A DNA stretch of 64,000 nucleotides from Platycnemis pennipes (GCA_933228895.1 OW121848.1:93515470-93579469); one strand, 5' to 3'; shown: positions 44,931-56,624, numbered from the stretch's first letter. Notes: generated from the sequence alone by a model not told the origin. Numbers and translations: made by a program.

Positions 44931-45254
44931 TCTCTCCTCGAGCATTTTTTTCTTCGTTTTGTTCTTCTCTCATTAAGTCCGTGCGTTCAGCTGGGCTCTG
45001 ACGCAGCTGGTATCGGGGTTGGGACGACTTTCCCACTATCGCGTGGCTTACGCATCTATATGTCCTGTTGTTCTGGTTGCGAGAGGAGGGGGTTAAAAAG
45101 AGGGGGGGGGGTCTCAAAAATTAATGCTACGTCTAAATTTTCCATAGTTTACTTGCAACGGTATTTAATTCCGCATACGCGTCGGACTGAATCAGACTTT
45201 ACTCAGTCGATTCGATATTCACGTCGTGATGAAAGACTTGTTGAGAAAAGTAAC

Positions 45255-45340
45255 GCGAATCGGTCGTGGAAGTATGGTTGGTAAAGCATCGGCCTATAAA
45301 TTCAAAGGTTTGAAACTCGCCTCTCACATAAACGTGGTTG
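45255..45340 (+). repeat. tRNA-like SINE head
   Basis: TATGGTTGGTAAAGCATCGG is A-box-like, and AAAGGTTTGAAACTCGCC is B-box-like about 30 bases later. The fold is too degraded for a tRNA gene. Confidence 0.4.
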
Positions 45341-45344
45341 TCTC

Positions 45345-48125
45345 AGGTTTAAGGTTAGTTTATATGGTGCAATATGCTAACGTAAGCGGTCAGAGCACTT
45401 AAAAATCAAATTATTCTAGCAATAATAGGTATGATACGTTAGAATACTCGGCGGATTTTCGCATTAATTATGACGCCTTAATTAGCGCGTAAAATAATAC
45501 GTAATATTTAATTTCAACGTACATCAATTCCCTAATCGACACTGAAGACAAAAACCATGGGCATGTCATGGTATGACAATTAAATTAATGCAGAATTTTT
45601 ACTAGTAAAGGTATTACTAGGCATCGATTGTGCCTTTCCTAAATTGAACATCTTCCCATGCAACGTGTTCAAGTTATTTGGCATAAAAACTTCGTTTTGT
45701 TCATTTATTATTTTTTTATTAATTTTAGTAATAAATTATTTAATAAATAACTTAATTAACTAATTATTAGCTATTAATTTTTTATTACGTACAAAGTTTA
45801 TTGCTTACCATTTAATTAAAAGGTGTGTTGAAACGGGAATGATAAATTCAAAGTCATGGAAATAAATAGTAGAAAGTTATTAACACCAGGTATAATATAT
45901 TTCCAACTTGTCACGGTCGATTCTGTTGATTGCATTACATCCCGTATTTCTCCAACACTGTGGTGAAATTGCCATCCTATGGTTGTTAATTAATACATCC
46001 CCACCAAACTTCATCATAAAGTTTCTACTCTGTCGGGGATAGCTTTGGGGAAATTGCAGGAAAATAAATAGAACTTTTAATAGTTTTCTACTCTGTTAGT
46101 GAAATTACTGGTGGAGACCTACTAAAAAGTTAAATTTATTTTTCTTAATCAGCAAGTCTTTCAATCAACCTTCGCCTAACTGCTCTCAAGTTTCTGGATC
46201 TTTTCCTGCCACGCGTTGTCTTTGGGATGCCGTTCTCTTTTCTATTTCCCCTCCTCGAGTGTTTTTGCGACACTTGTAAGCCCTCCTCCTCGAAAAGATA
46301 TTTGGATGCTCATGAAACGCGGGGAAGGCATTGCGTTCCCCGCGGAAGGGATGGTGCGTTGGAGCAGCGTTTGGCGGTTGTGTTTGGTGCTTTAATTAGG
46401 AATGACTTCCCCCCCCCCCTTGCTCCAATGTCGCCGACCCCACGATGAGCAAGCGGTATACGAGCCGGGGGACCTGTCTGGACGCTGAAAAGTCCCAACG
46501 CTGAGAATCAGCCTACAACAGTCGAAGTCGGCTTAGCGCCGGCAGTTGGCATTTGAGCGAAGGGATTTTTCCGACTATTCGTGTGACAACCTTAGCACGG
46601 GATGTATGCGAGAAGATTGTTCCGTCATCTTTGCTGAATTTTTACGAGATTGTTTTCTCCCCCTGCTCTTCTTGGAAACGTTTTAATTGCTAGTTGCTCG
46701 GTTTAATCGCCTGATTTTTCATAATTTTTCATTAATTTTATCAACTTTCAAATGCTTCCAGTCATAACTTTTCCTAGCAGTTATTTTTTGTTCCTCAATG
46801 TGCTAACGGTGTTCGTTTGTTCAGTAGAAAAGCATGGTCTATATTGAAACGTTTAAATAAACTACTTCTTCACTTCCAGGCTTTTTTTCCGCACTGTAAG
46901 TGTGGTTTTTTTTTAGTATTATGTCTTTTTGACTTAAGCAGTGATTTTACTAGGTATTTCCTTATTGCTCCTTCCATCGCTGAATAGTTATTAGCTCACG
47001 CCTCATTTCCATACCATCATACACTCAGCTTGCGTGAGTTCTTGTCGCATATGAATGAGGAGTCGATTTATGCTAATTATTGGTGCAATAACGGTCGGGG
47101 TAAGTTTTCGTGGACTACTTCACGTCTCTTTTACCACTTTCGAATGTTTCTAACCCTACATTATAATTCTCTTTGTTTCAACTTACTTCTACCACCTTTC
47201 AACCCATTCAAAAAGTTAATTTTTGCCTCTCTCGTCCAAGATTGCCCAGTATTGTGCCTCGCACAGCGAGCTTCAGTATACTTCTTTTTAATAACGTGCT
47301 CAGCAAACCTCCTAATTCCCTACAGCGACATTCTCTCCTCCTCAGCCTAGCACCTCCTCCTCCTAGGACTTCAAGTGTCTTCCTTTGCATCCATCCATGC
47401 AGAATTGATCGCTTCGCGTGAAATAGCCTCGAGGTGCAGAGCCGATGCTTCAGCTGTGAAGTCTCCGAGATCGTTCGTTCATGAAACCATGCGGTGAGGA
47501 AAGGATATCTTTAGTCTGTGATGCAACGCGATTTCCCGTAAGAGGAGTGAGTGAGCCGTTTGAGTCTTACCGCAAACAGCGTGAGGACTGTTTGACTTGC
47601 GAGTGATGTTTCACCGGCCGTTGCTTTGGTTCGGGAGGATATGTTTCCGGTTAAGTTTTCGTGTGGCGGCTGGGCATGTTGAACTTGCAGGGAGAAGAAC
47701 TTTTTCCTCGTCCCCTCCCGAGTTTATATTCTGCATAGAAAATTAATTACTGGACACCGTTACCGAGGGAAAAATTGAAAGCACAATCCTATCAAAGATC
47801 TCAAGAGATATACCTACCTATTTAAATATAAAGAGATGTCAGTAAATATGAATCAAAAGCTGCCTCAGGTGTACGCAACGCTGAAATCAGTATGGAAATT
47901 CATCCCTTCCAAAGTTTCTTGCCTCCCTCACCTCCATTTACAAGTTCCTGCCTCCTTCCTTCCGTGACCAAATGAAGACCCGAGAGAACCCTTCATTCAG
48001 ATGATACGCCGGAGGAACATCAGATCCTTTGAAACATCGCTCCTTGTAGCTGGTGGATTAGTTTTAAGGTTATTCAACTGCTGAGATTATATCGCACCGT
48101 CTAACCCTACTTAAGCCTCATCCGA
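45345..48125. other. unassigned stretch, partly very AT-rich
   Basis: About 45700-45800 is almost pure A/T with TTAATTA-type repeats. A run of ten C lies at about 46410-46419. No gene, RNA or repeat family could be supported. A minus-strand segment near 47140-47400 (KKYTEARCARHNTGQSW) looks vaguely coding, but no family was recognised. Confidence 0.3.
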
Positions 48126-48129
48126 TGAG

Positions 48130-48228
48130 AAATACATCGTCCATGCCCTGGGTGGTCCTAGAACCCTCGATCTTTGGGCTGTCAGATTGACGCGATACCG
48201 ACCTGACTACCCACGCAGACGAATTTCG
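48130..48228 (-). repeat. tRNA-derived SINE head
   Basis: The minus strand has TGGGTAGTCAGGTCGGTATC (A-box region) and GATCGAGGGTTCTAGGACC (B box with changes). An isolated, degraded head. Confidence 0.45.
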
Positions 48229-48234
48229 TTCCTG

Positions 48235-49335
48235 TTTTCAATGCTTTAGCCCGTAATTTTCGCGGATATTTCATAAGAGCCTTAATTTTCCGCAATCTTA
48301 TGGCTACTCCTACGCCATATGGTGTTGCGAAATCTTAGCGCATTGGGTGAATTATTCACTCGGCCAACGCTATCTTTAACTGCAGAAATGTTTTCTGGCG
48401 TGATATGGTGGAAGGTTTCCATCGCTGCGACATTTGACAGTCGCGGAATAGGCACCGTGCATATGTATTTTGAGAGTTTTCGTACTCTGAGAGAATTTAC
48501 GGGGAAATGATTAATTTGAAGACTTGTGCGGAATAACGTTGTCGCAATCTCAAGCCGCCCGTCTTTTCACCCCCCGCCGGCGGAGGTTATTGGCTTCATT
48601 TATATCCCCCCTCTCGTACGTAGGCCCGAATCAAATCCACTTCTTCATGCGGAGAAGCACGCGCTCATCCTCGGTTTAGCTCGCTTTTGCGTGTGGGCGT
48701 CAAGGGAATGCGCCGATCTGGCTTTCCAGCTTCTCGAATGAAGGAAGCTTTACTTGGGCCTGTGAATCCGCCGCTCACAACGAAGGAGTGTCTTTCGTCC
48801 TCGAAGCCTTTAGGTACTTCATGGAGGAGAAAATATTCTCGCTTAAATCACGGGGAAGTAGGTGCTATTTCAAATCGCGGTAATATATCAGCGAAAATCG
48901 TGAAGAAAATAAATGTCTAGATCACGGGTTCTTAACCTTTAAGCAACTGCGTACCACCTGAAATTTTTAGAAATTTTGGAGTACCAACAGTCCTATATTT
49001 TTTTAGAAATGTATATTTACTTTCGGAAAAGTACCCAATGGCTAGTTTTATATTGATTAAATTACTGAGAAAATTTCATATTTAGTTATTACTGCACTTG
49101 TATTTCGGTTTTGTCAACCCTTTATCAAGACAACAATAAATATATATATAGATTTTTATTTCAATTTTTTCTTGCTAATTTTTATTTAAAAATATATATT
49201 TTATTTTCTACCCTTCACAACATTTCTAGTACTGGGGGTGTTTCGTCCTCGAGACCTTCCCTGTTGCGTTGCAGTTTGAAGATTTTCGATAAATATCAAT
49301 TTGGTGTTTTACCAGTTTGTTATTATATGAAAAAA
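48235..49335. other. unassigned stretch
   Basis: No supportable gene or repeat. A mildly GC-rich patch lies around 48550-48720. Confidence 0.3.
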
Positions 49336-49670
49336 ATTTAAGTGTGGAGCTGCAGAAGAATGATGAAGATTAAACTGACCGACCGAGTGACTAACGAAGA
49401 CACCCTAAGAAGAGTGGGGGGAAAGAGAAATCTTGTGAAAAATTAAATAAGACGACCGGAAACTTTAATCGGCCATGCATAGAGGCATGATCTGACGGAG
49501 ACAATCGTCGAGGGACAATTGAACAACTGAGCAGTCAGAATAGTGAAGGAAAACTTCGTATGAGATATAAAATAGTGAAGGATATGAAAGAGAAGAATAA
49601 CGTAAATATGAAGAGGTTAGCTGATAGATGAATTGGGTGGGAAGCTGTGTGAAACCAACCGAAGGATGAC

Positions 49671-49793
49671 TGATCTGGTGTTTTACCGGCGTTTAATGCT
49701 GGTGAAGTCTTCACGGGTTCTCCACCGGGTCAGGGAAACGGCTAATGCCGACGTTTCGATGGCTAACTCTGCCATCGTCCTCAGGGCGTCGAG
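49671..49793 (-). mobile_element. short retroelement insertion carrying a hammerhead-like motif
   Basis: The insert is bounded by the 10-bp direct repeat ACCGAAGGAT. On its minus strand it reads: hammerhead-like core, GGCATTAGCC, GACCCGGTGGAGAACCC, GTGAAG. The same order (CTGAAGATG hairpin, CCATTGCC, GACGCGGTGGAGCAC, GAAGG) is found at 61555-61671 on the minus strand, so the two are relatives. The size, target duplication and ribozyme-like core suggest a Penelope-like terminal repeat or a retrozyme-like non-autonomous element. This is an inference, and no protein is encoded. Confidence 0.6.
49747..49787 (-). ncRNA. hammerhead-ribozyme-like motif (best candidate)
   Basis: Minus strand, 5' to 3': GCC (stem I), CTGAGGA (conserved box, variable fourth position), an extra C, stem II GATGGC/GCCATC with loop AGAGTTA, GAA, palindromic ACGT as a minimal stem III, C at the cleavage position, then GGC closing stem I. 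All core boxes are in the right order. Weak points are a three-pair stem I, a loopless two-pair stem III that would need dimers, and one unpaired base before stem II. Short stem III is known in hammerheads of Penelope-like elements. Activity is unproven. Confidence 0.4.
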
Positions 49794-49829
49794 ACCGAAG
49801 GATTGTTGACTGACGATGATGCGATATTT

Positions 49830-52050
49830 AGCAATCATTATTTGGCATGGCATTAAATGAAGTCGAAAATCTTGATAATTTTAACGCTGCTCTTGTATAA
49901 AAACCGTCCATGATATCTACATAGCGTGATTTTCTTAGCCTTCGAATATCTCTCTTAGTTTTGAAACGTGAATGAATTTTAATTTAAAGGAATCGTCAAT
50001 AATTCCGTGGGTTGTCATTTCGTAAAGAATGAAATCGAGACTTTTTCATCGTGATAAATCTGTACTGTTTAATCTCCACTTCATCACTGCTGCTTTGAGG
50101 GTCCCGTGAATTCTGGGATACATTAGGTTACCAGTACATATGCGCGCAGGTTTCTCTGCCTGAGGACAATTTGTGAAATAAATTCTGAATTCTATCAGAT
50201 TCGTTTGAGAATGGACTAAATTGAAGACAAATGTCGTTCTCTAGTTGAGTATCTTCAGTTGCAACATTTGTGAAATGAAGCGTGTAATGGAGATAAATGA
50301 CATTTTATCTATTAGTCTTGTTTTCCTACCTAACATAAACAAGATAACTATGGCTCCTCTCCACGTCTCCTTCTCTAGTGTCACCTAGCACACCTAAGGG
50401 TTTCTATTTTTTTTTCATGACGGCCATGAGAGATTACCTGTAAATACTTTGCTGCACAGTTTCATTTTTCCGCAGATATCGTTGGGGTAAATATTTGCAC
50501 GTTGATAATAATACTTTCCTGCGATGAAAGTGCTTCTATAAATCACGAGAGGATGTTGCACTGCCGACTCGCGCCTCGGCTCTTACTCCAGTGAAGAAAA
50601 CCAGTGTTTCTGATTTTCCGTTCCCTTATGGCTCATATTTCCAGAGGATTGCGCCGGAATGAGTTGTCGTCGAATTGGGTGAACATTGCCTGTATAGAAA
50701 GAGATGCCGGCGGTGATGCACGGGGATAATTCATCAATATAATGGCTCACATCCCCGCTGTTATTCGTTTTCGTGCGTTATTCAAAAATTACTCGTTTTG
50801 GTGTCCTTTATGTCCTTTATGATGCAGAAAGCAGATACGCGGATTGAGAAGTTTGTATTTCTATTCTATACTTCAGCCATACACTTGGATATCGTACAAT
50901 TCTAATATTAACGCCACTTACCACTCGAATTAGACAGCGAAGGAGGTAAAAATAACGGTAATACTCGAATTATTGCTCGTAAATGCTTAACTTCACAGAA
51001 AACTTCTAGAAAAAGAAATTATACGCCACACTAGAGCATAGGTCACATTGAGCAGTTTTTGTACAAATTTCGCTGTCGCAGACACTGCCAAGGTTACTGT
51101 GTACCTCGGTATAACACACCAAACCATAGTAGCCTTATTGCATTACATTTGTTAATTTCATTCACATAAATTAAATTTTTTATTAAGGTTTTATCCCTTC
51201 GATATTCCACAACCGGTCACTTGAACAACTCATGGTGGGAACGCTTTAATTAATAGGAGATTGTGGACATTTTGAATTCCTCACAATAAATTTACGGGAA
51301 AATAACGGGAAATATCTTCTTTCCCAAAAAATTATGCAGATGGAGTATTGTAATTGTGATAAAATTTGATGATACTTTGTAATACGTCACTTAATTGTTC
51401 ACCAAATTTTGTAAGAAGTAACGAAAGAGAGAGCATCCAAAAAAGCTGGTAACTTAGCGTCGTGACGTTACTGCCAACGTAAAATGCATGGCTATAGAAT
51501 GGCTCATGCCCCCGCTACTCTTTGTTTTGATGCCTTCTTAAAAAAATTATTCGTATTAAAAATGTAAAAATTAAAAATATCTGAAGACAGGCGAAGCAGG
51601 GACGGGCCTGAAGGTTGGTACTCGGAATCCGGAAGTGCATCCACATAATTTCACGTGCGATTTTATTTATCAATTTTTTTCCTCTATTTACCATCGCATC
51701 ATATCAGGAACTCACTTTCCTTGTCTCTTTTTTCTTTCCCATAAGGCCATATCGTAATCAGTCTTTTTCACTCGTACTGAGTTCAGTGTGACGTGATCAC
51801 GTCATTTTAAATTCGAAGAAACGAATCAGTCGATGTAACAGCAGTTATCAAAGGAGTTAACAAATTGAGATTTTTTTATAATCCTCCTCATTGGAGATTT
51901 AATTTTGTTTTTTCTTGTCGATCAGTCCTCAATCTTTGAAATACATATTGGAAACAGGATTTTTTTCAACTGCTTAAAAAAAATTTCCAAAATATGAAAA
52001 AAAAAAAATAGTTGCCAAAAAATATTTGCCTATCTCCCGCATATTATGTT
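49830..52050. other. unassigned stretch containing dispersed repeat pieces
   Basis: Two internal repeats are visible. AATGGCTCACATCCCCGCTG at about 50741 resembles AATGGCTCATGCCCCCGCTA at about 51498, each followed by a TTTTxxTGCxTTxTTxAAAAATTA block. Also, 51617-51755 resembles 60490-60632. No gene could be supported. Confidence 0.45.
51617..51755 (+). repeat. dispersed repeat shared with 60.5 kb
   Basis: TACTCGGAATCCGGAAGTGC, CACATAATTTCACGTG, CATCGCATCATATCAGGAAC and TTTCCCATAAGGCCA match the segment at 60490-60632 over about 135 bases in the same orientation. Type unknown. Confidence 0.7.
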
Positions 52051-52054
52051 TGAG

Positions 52055-52100
52055 TCGATCACTTATATATCCATTAAAGAATGGCTATATTAGTGATCGA
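52055..52100. repeat. imperfect palindrome
   Basis: TCGATCACTTATATATCCATT and AATGGCTATATTAGTGATCGA form a hairpin of about 21 pairs with two mismatched positions and a four-base loop (AAAG). No terminal duplication was recognised. Confidence 0.75.
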
Positions 52101-52624
52101 TTATCGGAAAATTGCTTCACTCTTCAAAGTTTGAATCACTTTTCCAACTGTCGTGCAAATAAAATAAAAAAACCTCATTCTGCCTGCGACTCATAGGTGT
52201 TATATCATCAGTGGAAACATAGGAACGGCAATGGTAGGTGCAATGTTGGCAATCTTGCAGTACGTCCGGAATAATATCTCTACTCTACTTACGCATACTG
52301 ACTGCACCCTCGCGTGTTTACTGTATTGAATCTTGTCACGAAGAGTGCAAACAAATGCAATTTTCTCGGATGGTGGCGTGACCCTCTACAACGCGCCCTT
52401 GTCTCGGCTCCCAAGGTCACATTTATATGCTGGTGAAGTGCTGCACCCATTGCAGAAATATACTCCTTCGCAGATTCTTACAACTTAGTGGCATTTGCCT
52501 GGTGCATTGCCTCACTAACGCGTCTTTTTTTTATCTCGCGGTGACATAATTTTGGCCGAATGCGCCCGGTGCAAGTTTGGTGATCACACGCCGTACACTC
52601 GAGGTGGCTCGCCTAAAAAATCAT

Positions 52625-53000
52625 CAATCAAGGCTCTGAAGAGATGAACCTTGCGTGGTGGATGGTGAAATATTTGATCGAGTGGAACTCAATGGAAGCG
52701 GAAAAGTGATTTTCGCGAGTGAAGCAGATAAACGGCCGTCGGATGCGTCGCCGCTTTCTGCATTGGCGCTCGGACTTGAAGCCAGGTCCGCGTGTGCTGC
52801 ACGAAGCATTGGTGCCCGATGGGAGATGAGAGAGTGTCGAGCACATCCTCCCGTCACTCAAGCGATTAAATCCTCGCCACTCCCCGCACGGCATCGCATG
52901 ACCTTCCTCTCATCCCATCCCTCGAACTCCGACCATACCTCCAGTCTCCGACTCCGGTCCCCAAGCGATTTACACTATTTCCTTCTCTTTGGATTCATTC
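52625..53000. other. GC-moderate island
   Basis: More GC/CpG-rich than its surroundings (GGCCGTCGGATGCGTCGCCG). Frames of 77-119 codons overlap on both strands without domains. Possible regulatory island only. Confidence 0.25.
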
Positions 53001-53374
53001 CCACATTGAATTAATGCCAAATTTTTATTTTATGTAATTTTTTTACCAAATCCGATGCCCTAAAGACAGTAGACGAAAGCGAGATATATGGAGCAAATAG
53101 TGAAGTACCTATGTGCAATAGAAGAATTATGTAAAAGGTATATCCAGCGGAAGAATCAAGTGGAGAGCTTTAGGGTTGATGATTAATGATGGCTGTACTT
53201 TTAAAAAAGATTTTATAGTTATATTCATGGTGTGATTCAGCCGGTTCGCACCGGTTCAGTAGAACCAATACCTAACTTTTTTTTCACTTTGGCGAACAAC
53301 TTGTTTAATATTAGCATTATTAATTTTAAAATCTTTCGTGTAAAATAATTAATATTTTGACATTTTCATCATCA

Positions 53375-54200
53375 TCTCAAGTCAACAATCCTAAGAAGGT
53401 TTGACCCAATACTCTACTCGTTTTTCTAATCGGCTAACCTCTTCATTCTTCTATAATTCTTCTCTTTAGTAAAATTCACAACTTGTTCCTTATATCTCAT
53501 GCGAGGCCTTCCTTTTCCATTCCTCCCATTCACTTTTAATTAGACTGCCGTCTTCATCAAGCCATTATGTTTCAATATATAGCCGATTGAGTTGTCCCGT
53601 CTACTTTTTAAAGTTTTCAGAATACCTTTTTTCCACTGTTGTGGGTTTCTTCGTTAGTCACTAGGTCGAACCATTTTTATCTTTATCATTCTTCTTCAGA
53701 ACCACCCATTTCCAGCCTTGATATTTCTGCTGCTGTTTTTGTCCATACCTCACTGCCACAAAATGAACAGTTCCAAATGTAAGGTCTAATGAAGTAATGT
53801 AGGTTCGAATATTTTCGCGGCGTTGATTCTGTGATCTCTGCATTCTCTTCGCGGTGAGAACCCGAAGAGAATGCAGAGATCGTCTAATGAAGTATTTCTT
53901 TTAGCAGAATCTCAGAAAATTGGTAGGACAGCCCTCATCGCCTATGGGGTATTCTACTGACTATTTTCTTCTTGCTACATCTATCGCTGGTTACTCAGAT
54001 ACCTAAATAACAATCATATCTTACTCCCTTAAACCTTTACGTTCCAAGTTTAACGTTGGTGTTGGCCTCTACTCCCTTACTGTATACCATTACATTAGTT
54101 TTATATTTATTAGTATTCAGGTGGTGTTTGGACATTGCCTTTTCCATGTTTACCCCTGTTATTTTCAATACAACTATTTATTTCATTAAATAATATACTA
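53375..54200 (-). mobile_element. RTE-like LINE 3' end with internal hairpin insertion
   Basis: Minus-strand pieces in order: HYTKVNTNKYKTNVMVYS-like upstream text, FVAVRYGQKQQQKYQGWKWV, VLKKNDKDKNGST, the RDNSIGYILKHNGLMKTAV region, and the REELRRMKRLADKRVEYWVK ending. The subfamily is the same as at 29.7 kb (FMAVRYGRQQRKCQGWKYVV). A hairpin segment at 53784-53881 interrupts it. Dead copy. Confidence 0.65.
53833..53881. repeat. perfect 19-bp inverted repeat hairpin
   Basis: GATCTCTGCATTCTCTTCG and CGAAGAGAATGCAGAGATC are exact reverse complements separated by 11 bases. GTCTAATGAAGTA occurs at 53784-53796 and again at 53882-53894, immediately after the hairpin. The related LINE copy at 29.7 kb lacks this segment. 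Confidence 0.9.
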
Positions 54201-54204
54201 CCTT

Positions 54205-55915
54205 TCTGTTTATCTGTTTTTAAATATTATACGTGAAACTGTCATTTGGGCAGAGTACAGGTCGTTAAATTATGTGATTCCCACCTCCGGCTTAGTTCTT
54301 AATCCGATTATACTTACTTGCTTTCCTATGAATTGCCGCAAAACTTGGGTTCCGTTCCAGGCATGCTCCATGACCACCTCAATCGTCATTGAATCTCCCT
54401 CTCGATGAGTGAGCTCCGATAAAAGCCACGGGATCCAACGCAGAAGCGCCATCTCTGACTGCAGTGCTCAATTCGAATAGCGTTTGGGACTCTCTTTCAC
54501 CATTATATAATATGTCCTGAAATTAGTTGTCTCCTTGGAACAATCTCCAGCTTTAATATCCGCGAAAATCCAAGTACTGCGACTATTAATAGCCGCTGTA
54601 AGCGACATCCAAGGACATCTCAAGTCATACATTTAAGTCATCGGGCCTGGGAGCGTATCTTGTTACCCATGATGTTGGAATCAGGTTTCTTATGCACCAA
54701 CGTGGGCTTCAATTCATGCCGCTTCGCAATCACGAGTTTACGAATCGCCATATTTATTTATGTAATTCCTTTCCCATTTCCTGTGAAATTTTTGTTTTAT
54801 TTTTATTTCTTTGACTATGCAGGATCTGGCATATCTGGTTGATTGTTAAGTCCTCCATTTTTCACGTTTAATCATATTTGGGAGTAAAAGCTCCTCCTTT
54901 GATGGCAACTTTTGGGAGAGTTGACGATTTTTCCCCAACCATTGACAAATGAAGAATGTGACTTTCTATCGAGGTATTGTTTCCAGCTAATGAGGTTTAT
55001 ACACAACATTAACCTATACTCTCCGACATGAGTCACTGCGAGGTCATCATCAATGCCCCATAACTCCATGCCTCATCTGTTCTCCTTTCTAAATTCATTT
55101 CTCCAGAATCCTACCGTCGGGAAAAGAGTTGGGAGTACAGCATATTTCTTCCTTCAATTTACCGGTGATAATAACGGTTAATTAACAATATGCCATTAAC
55201 CTAAATCTAGTGTGGAAACAATTCCGAAAAGGTTCTCGGCGCCAGTTAATGTGGTGGTCGAAGGATAATGTTGGGTAGATTGGAAAGAAATCAGCCGAAG
55301 AGAGATATTAAGCAATAGTGCAACTTCTATATCATAGAGACGACTTCTTTCTTTTAGTTGAGAGCAGTAAGTTCCGCCAACTTTCTCCAATATGGATGGG
55401 GACAAGTGGCTTTTGTTCCAGAACCTCTGGGTAGGCATGTTCAGTACCCGGCAAAAGTTCATTATGCTTCCGATCTTAATACTTTATTTTGCAGGAATGA
55501 AATCCCTATTTATTTATATTCGCCTCTTCAGATATGTCTTCATTTTTTTTCAAGTGCCGAAGTTAGCACAGTTCCATTGCTCGTACATTTCAAGGAGATT
55601 TAAAAGTGAAGCAATCTTTAAATACATTCGCATTCCCTTATCACTGCGATTCCCTTAGCATTTCGCGTTTTTTTGAGGGTGATTATGGATAGGCTGTCAT
55701 TGATATTCTAGTATATTTCCGTAATATTAAAGTTAAAGCCTAAAGTTATCTTATCTTAAACAAATAACTTAGGTGCTTGATATACATTGTGGGTTTAACC
55801 AAATGTCATTCTTCGTCAATTTTTACTACCAGTGCCTTGTATGCATAAATAGTCATCCTGATTACTAAACTTGGTTGACTCAAGAAACGTAGGATGCCAT
55901 CTCGGAGGCCGCTAT
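54205..55915. other. unassigned stretch
   Basis: No supportable gene or repeat. Frames are short and overlapping. Confidence 0.3.
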
Positions 55916-55916
55916 T

Positions 55917-56092
55917 ATATAACTGAATTGATTCACGGACAATTGGTTATTCCACATAATTATTTTTGCTTACACGACCCTGGTTTCGAAGTACAACGTC
56001 ATCATCAGGTTGACGTCGACTCCCGATCCGAGTAAAATAAAAAAACTATGTGGAATAACCGATTGTCAGTGATACTTCAGTTATATTATATT
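55917..56092. mobile_element. inverted-repeat element with central hammerhead-like motif
   Basis: The left end (ATAACTGAATTGATTCACGG, then GGTTATTCCACATA at 55944-55957) is the imperfect inverse of the right end (TATGTGGAATAACC at about 56047-56060, then TTCAGTTAT ending at about 56085). The 170-bp unit therefore has terminal inverted repeats of about 40 bases. The centre contains the motif annotated at 55976-56008 and GACGTCGAC. It encodes no protein. A foldback MITE or Penelope-related repeat are both possible. It immediately precedes a SINE-A copy. Confidence 0.6.
55976..56008 (-). ncRNA. hammerhead-like motif
   Basis: Minus strand: CTGATGA, extra T, stem II GACGT/ACTTC (one mismatch) with loop TGT, GAA, stem III ACC/GGT with loop AG, then C. 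The boxes and stem III are good. Stem I is only about two pairs (AC with GT), which argues against a strong ribozyme unless longer-range pairing helps. Confidence 0.3.
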
Positions 56093-56104
56093 TTTTCATT
56101 GGTT

Positions 56105-56230
56105 AATTGGCCACTACTTGACTGCCTTGTGGAGAGGATTTGAATTCAGTACTCCGTCCGTCGGATGGGATGTTAAGCCGTTGTCTCCTTGGCACCTTTT
56201 TTTAACCCCCTCAGTGGTGACTTGACTTTT
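56105..56230 (+). mobile_element. SINE-A core fragment
   Basis: TTCAGTACTCCGTCCGTCGG, ATGGGATGTTAAGCCG and CTTGGCACC mark the SINE-A core, with excellent identity to the family. The head is reduced to TGCCTTGTGGAGAGGA and the 3' section stops soon after. Confidence 0.7.
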
Positions 56231-56529
56231 CCCTGGTCATGCCCCCAGGGCGGGTTTTTAAATTGTTTGGATTTATAAAATCATTGATTATTGAAAATTT
56301 TACATTATTAAATTATTTTTAATTAATAATATTTTAACACTAATAAAATTATTTTAAAGAATATAATCATCATCAATTGATCGCGATATAATGATGAACT
56401 ATTTTTAAATTATTACAGTTGACCCTGAAATGTCTCGGGAGTGAACAAATTGAGCACCAAGTAGATCACGGAAATCTTCCGGGCTAGAACGATTTGGGCA
56501 GTAGTGCTAGGCCCAGAACTTTTCCGGGC

Positions 56530-56620
56530 ATACCACTTAGAGAGGTTAAGGCTAATGTCGACGCCGTGTTTCTTTATGCCTTTCCTCTTAACAATTCCAT
56601 TTCCATCCTTGTACCTTTCC
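56530..56620 (+). repeat. SINE-A 3'-section fragment
   Basis: GGTTAAGGCTAATGTCGACG, CCGTGTTTC and CTTTCCTC resemble the SINE-A segment GAGCAGGCTAATGCCGACG, CCGGGTTTC. A short match only. Confidence 0.4.
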
Positions 56621-56624
56621 TCCC

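Larger units (their letters stand above)
49343..49825 (+). mobile_element. RTE-like LINE 3' end, interrupted by an insertion
   Basis: Reads WSCRRMMKIKLTDRVTNED, TLRRVGGKRNLVKN, LIGHA, RHDLTETIVEGQLNN and DMKEKNNVNMKRLADR. This is the same subfamily as at 13.5 and 62.6 kb. The expected tail (AACCAAxxGAAGGATTGTTGACTGACGATGATG type, compare about 44118-44150) is split. ACCGAAGGAT occurs at 49658-49667 and again at 49794-49803, on either side of an unrelated insert of about 125 bases. Confidence 0.7.

Noticed and set aside
44403..44945. 180-codon minus-strand open frame
   Set aside because: Pro/Arg/Ala/Ser-rich compositional frame in a CpG-rich segment, matched by opposing frames of similar length. 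No recognisable family.
47140..47400. Possible coding fragment on the minus strand
   Set aside because: Partial frames with Arg-rich text and no motif I could tie to a family. Pyrimidine-rich plus strand may cause the effect.
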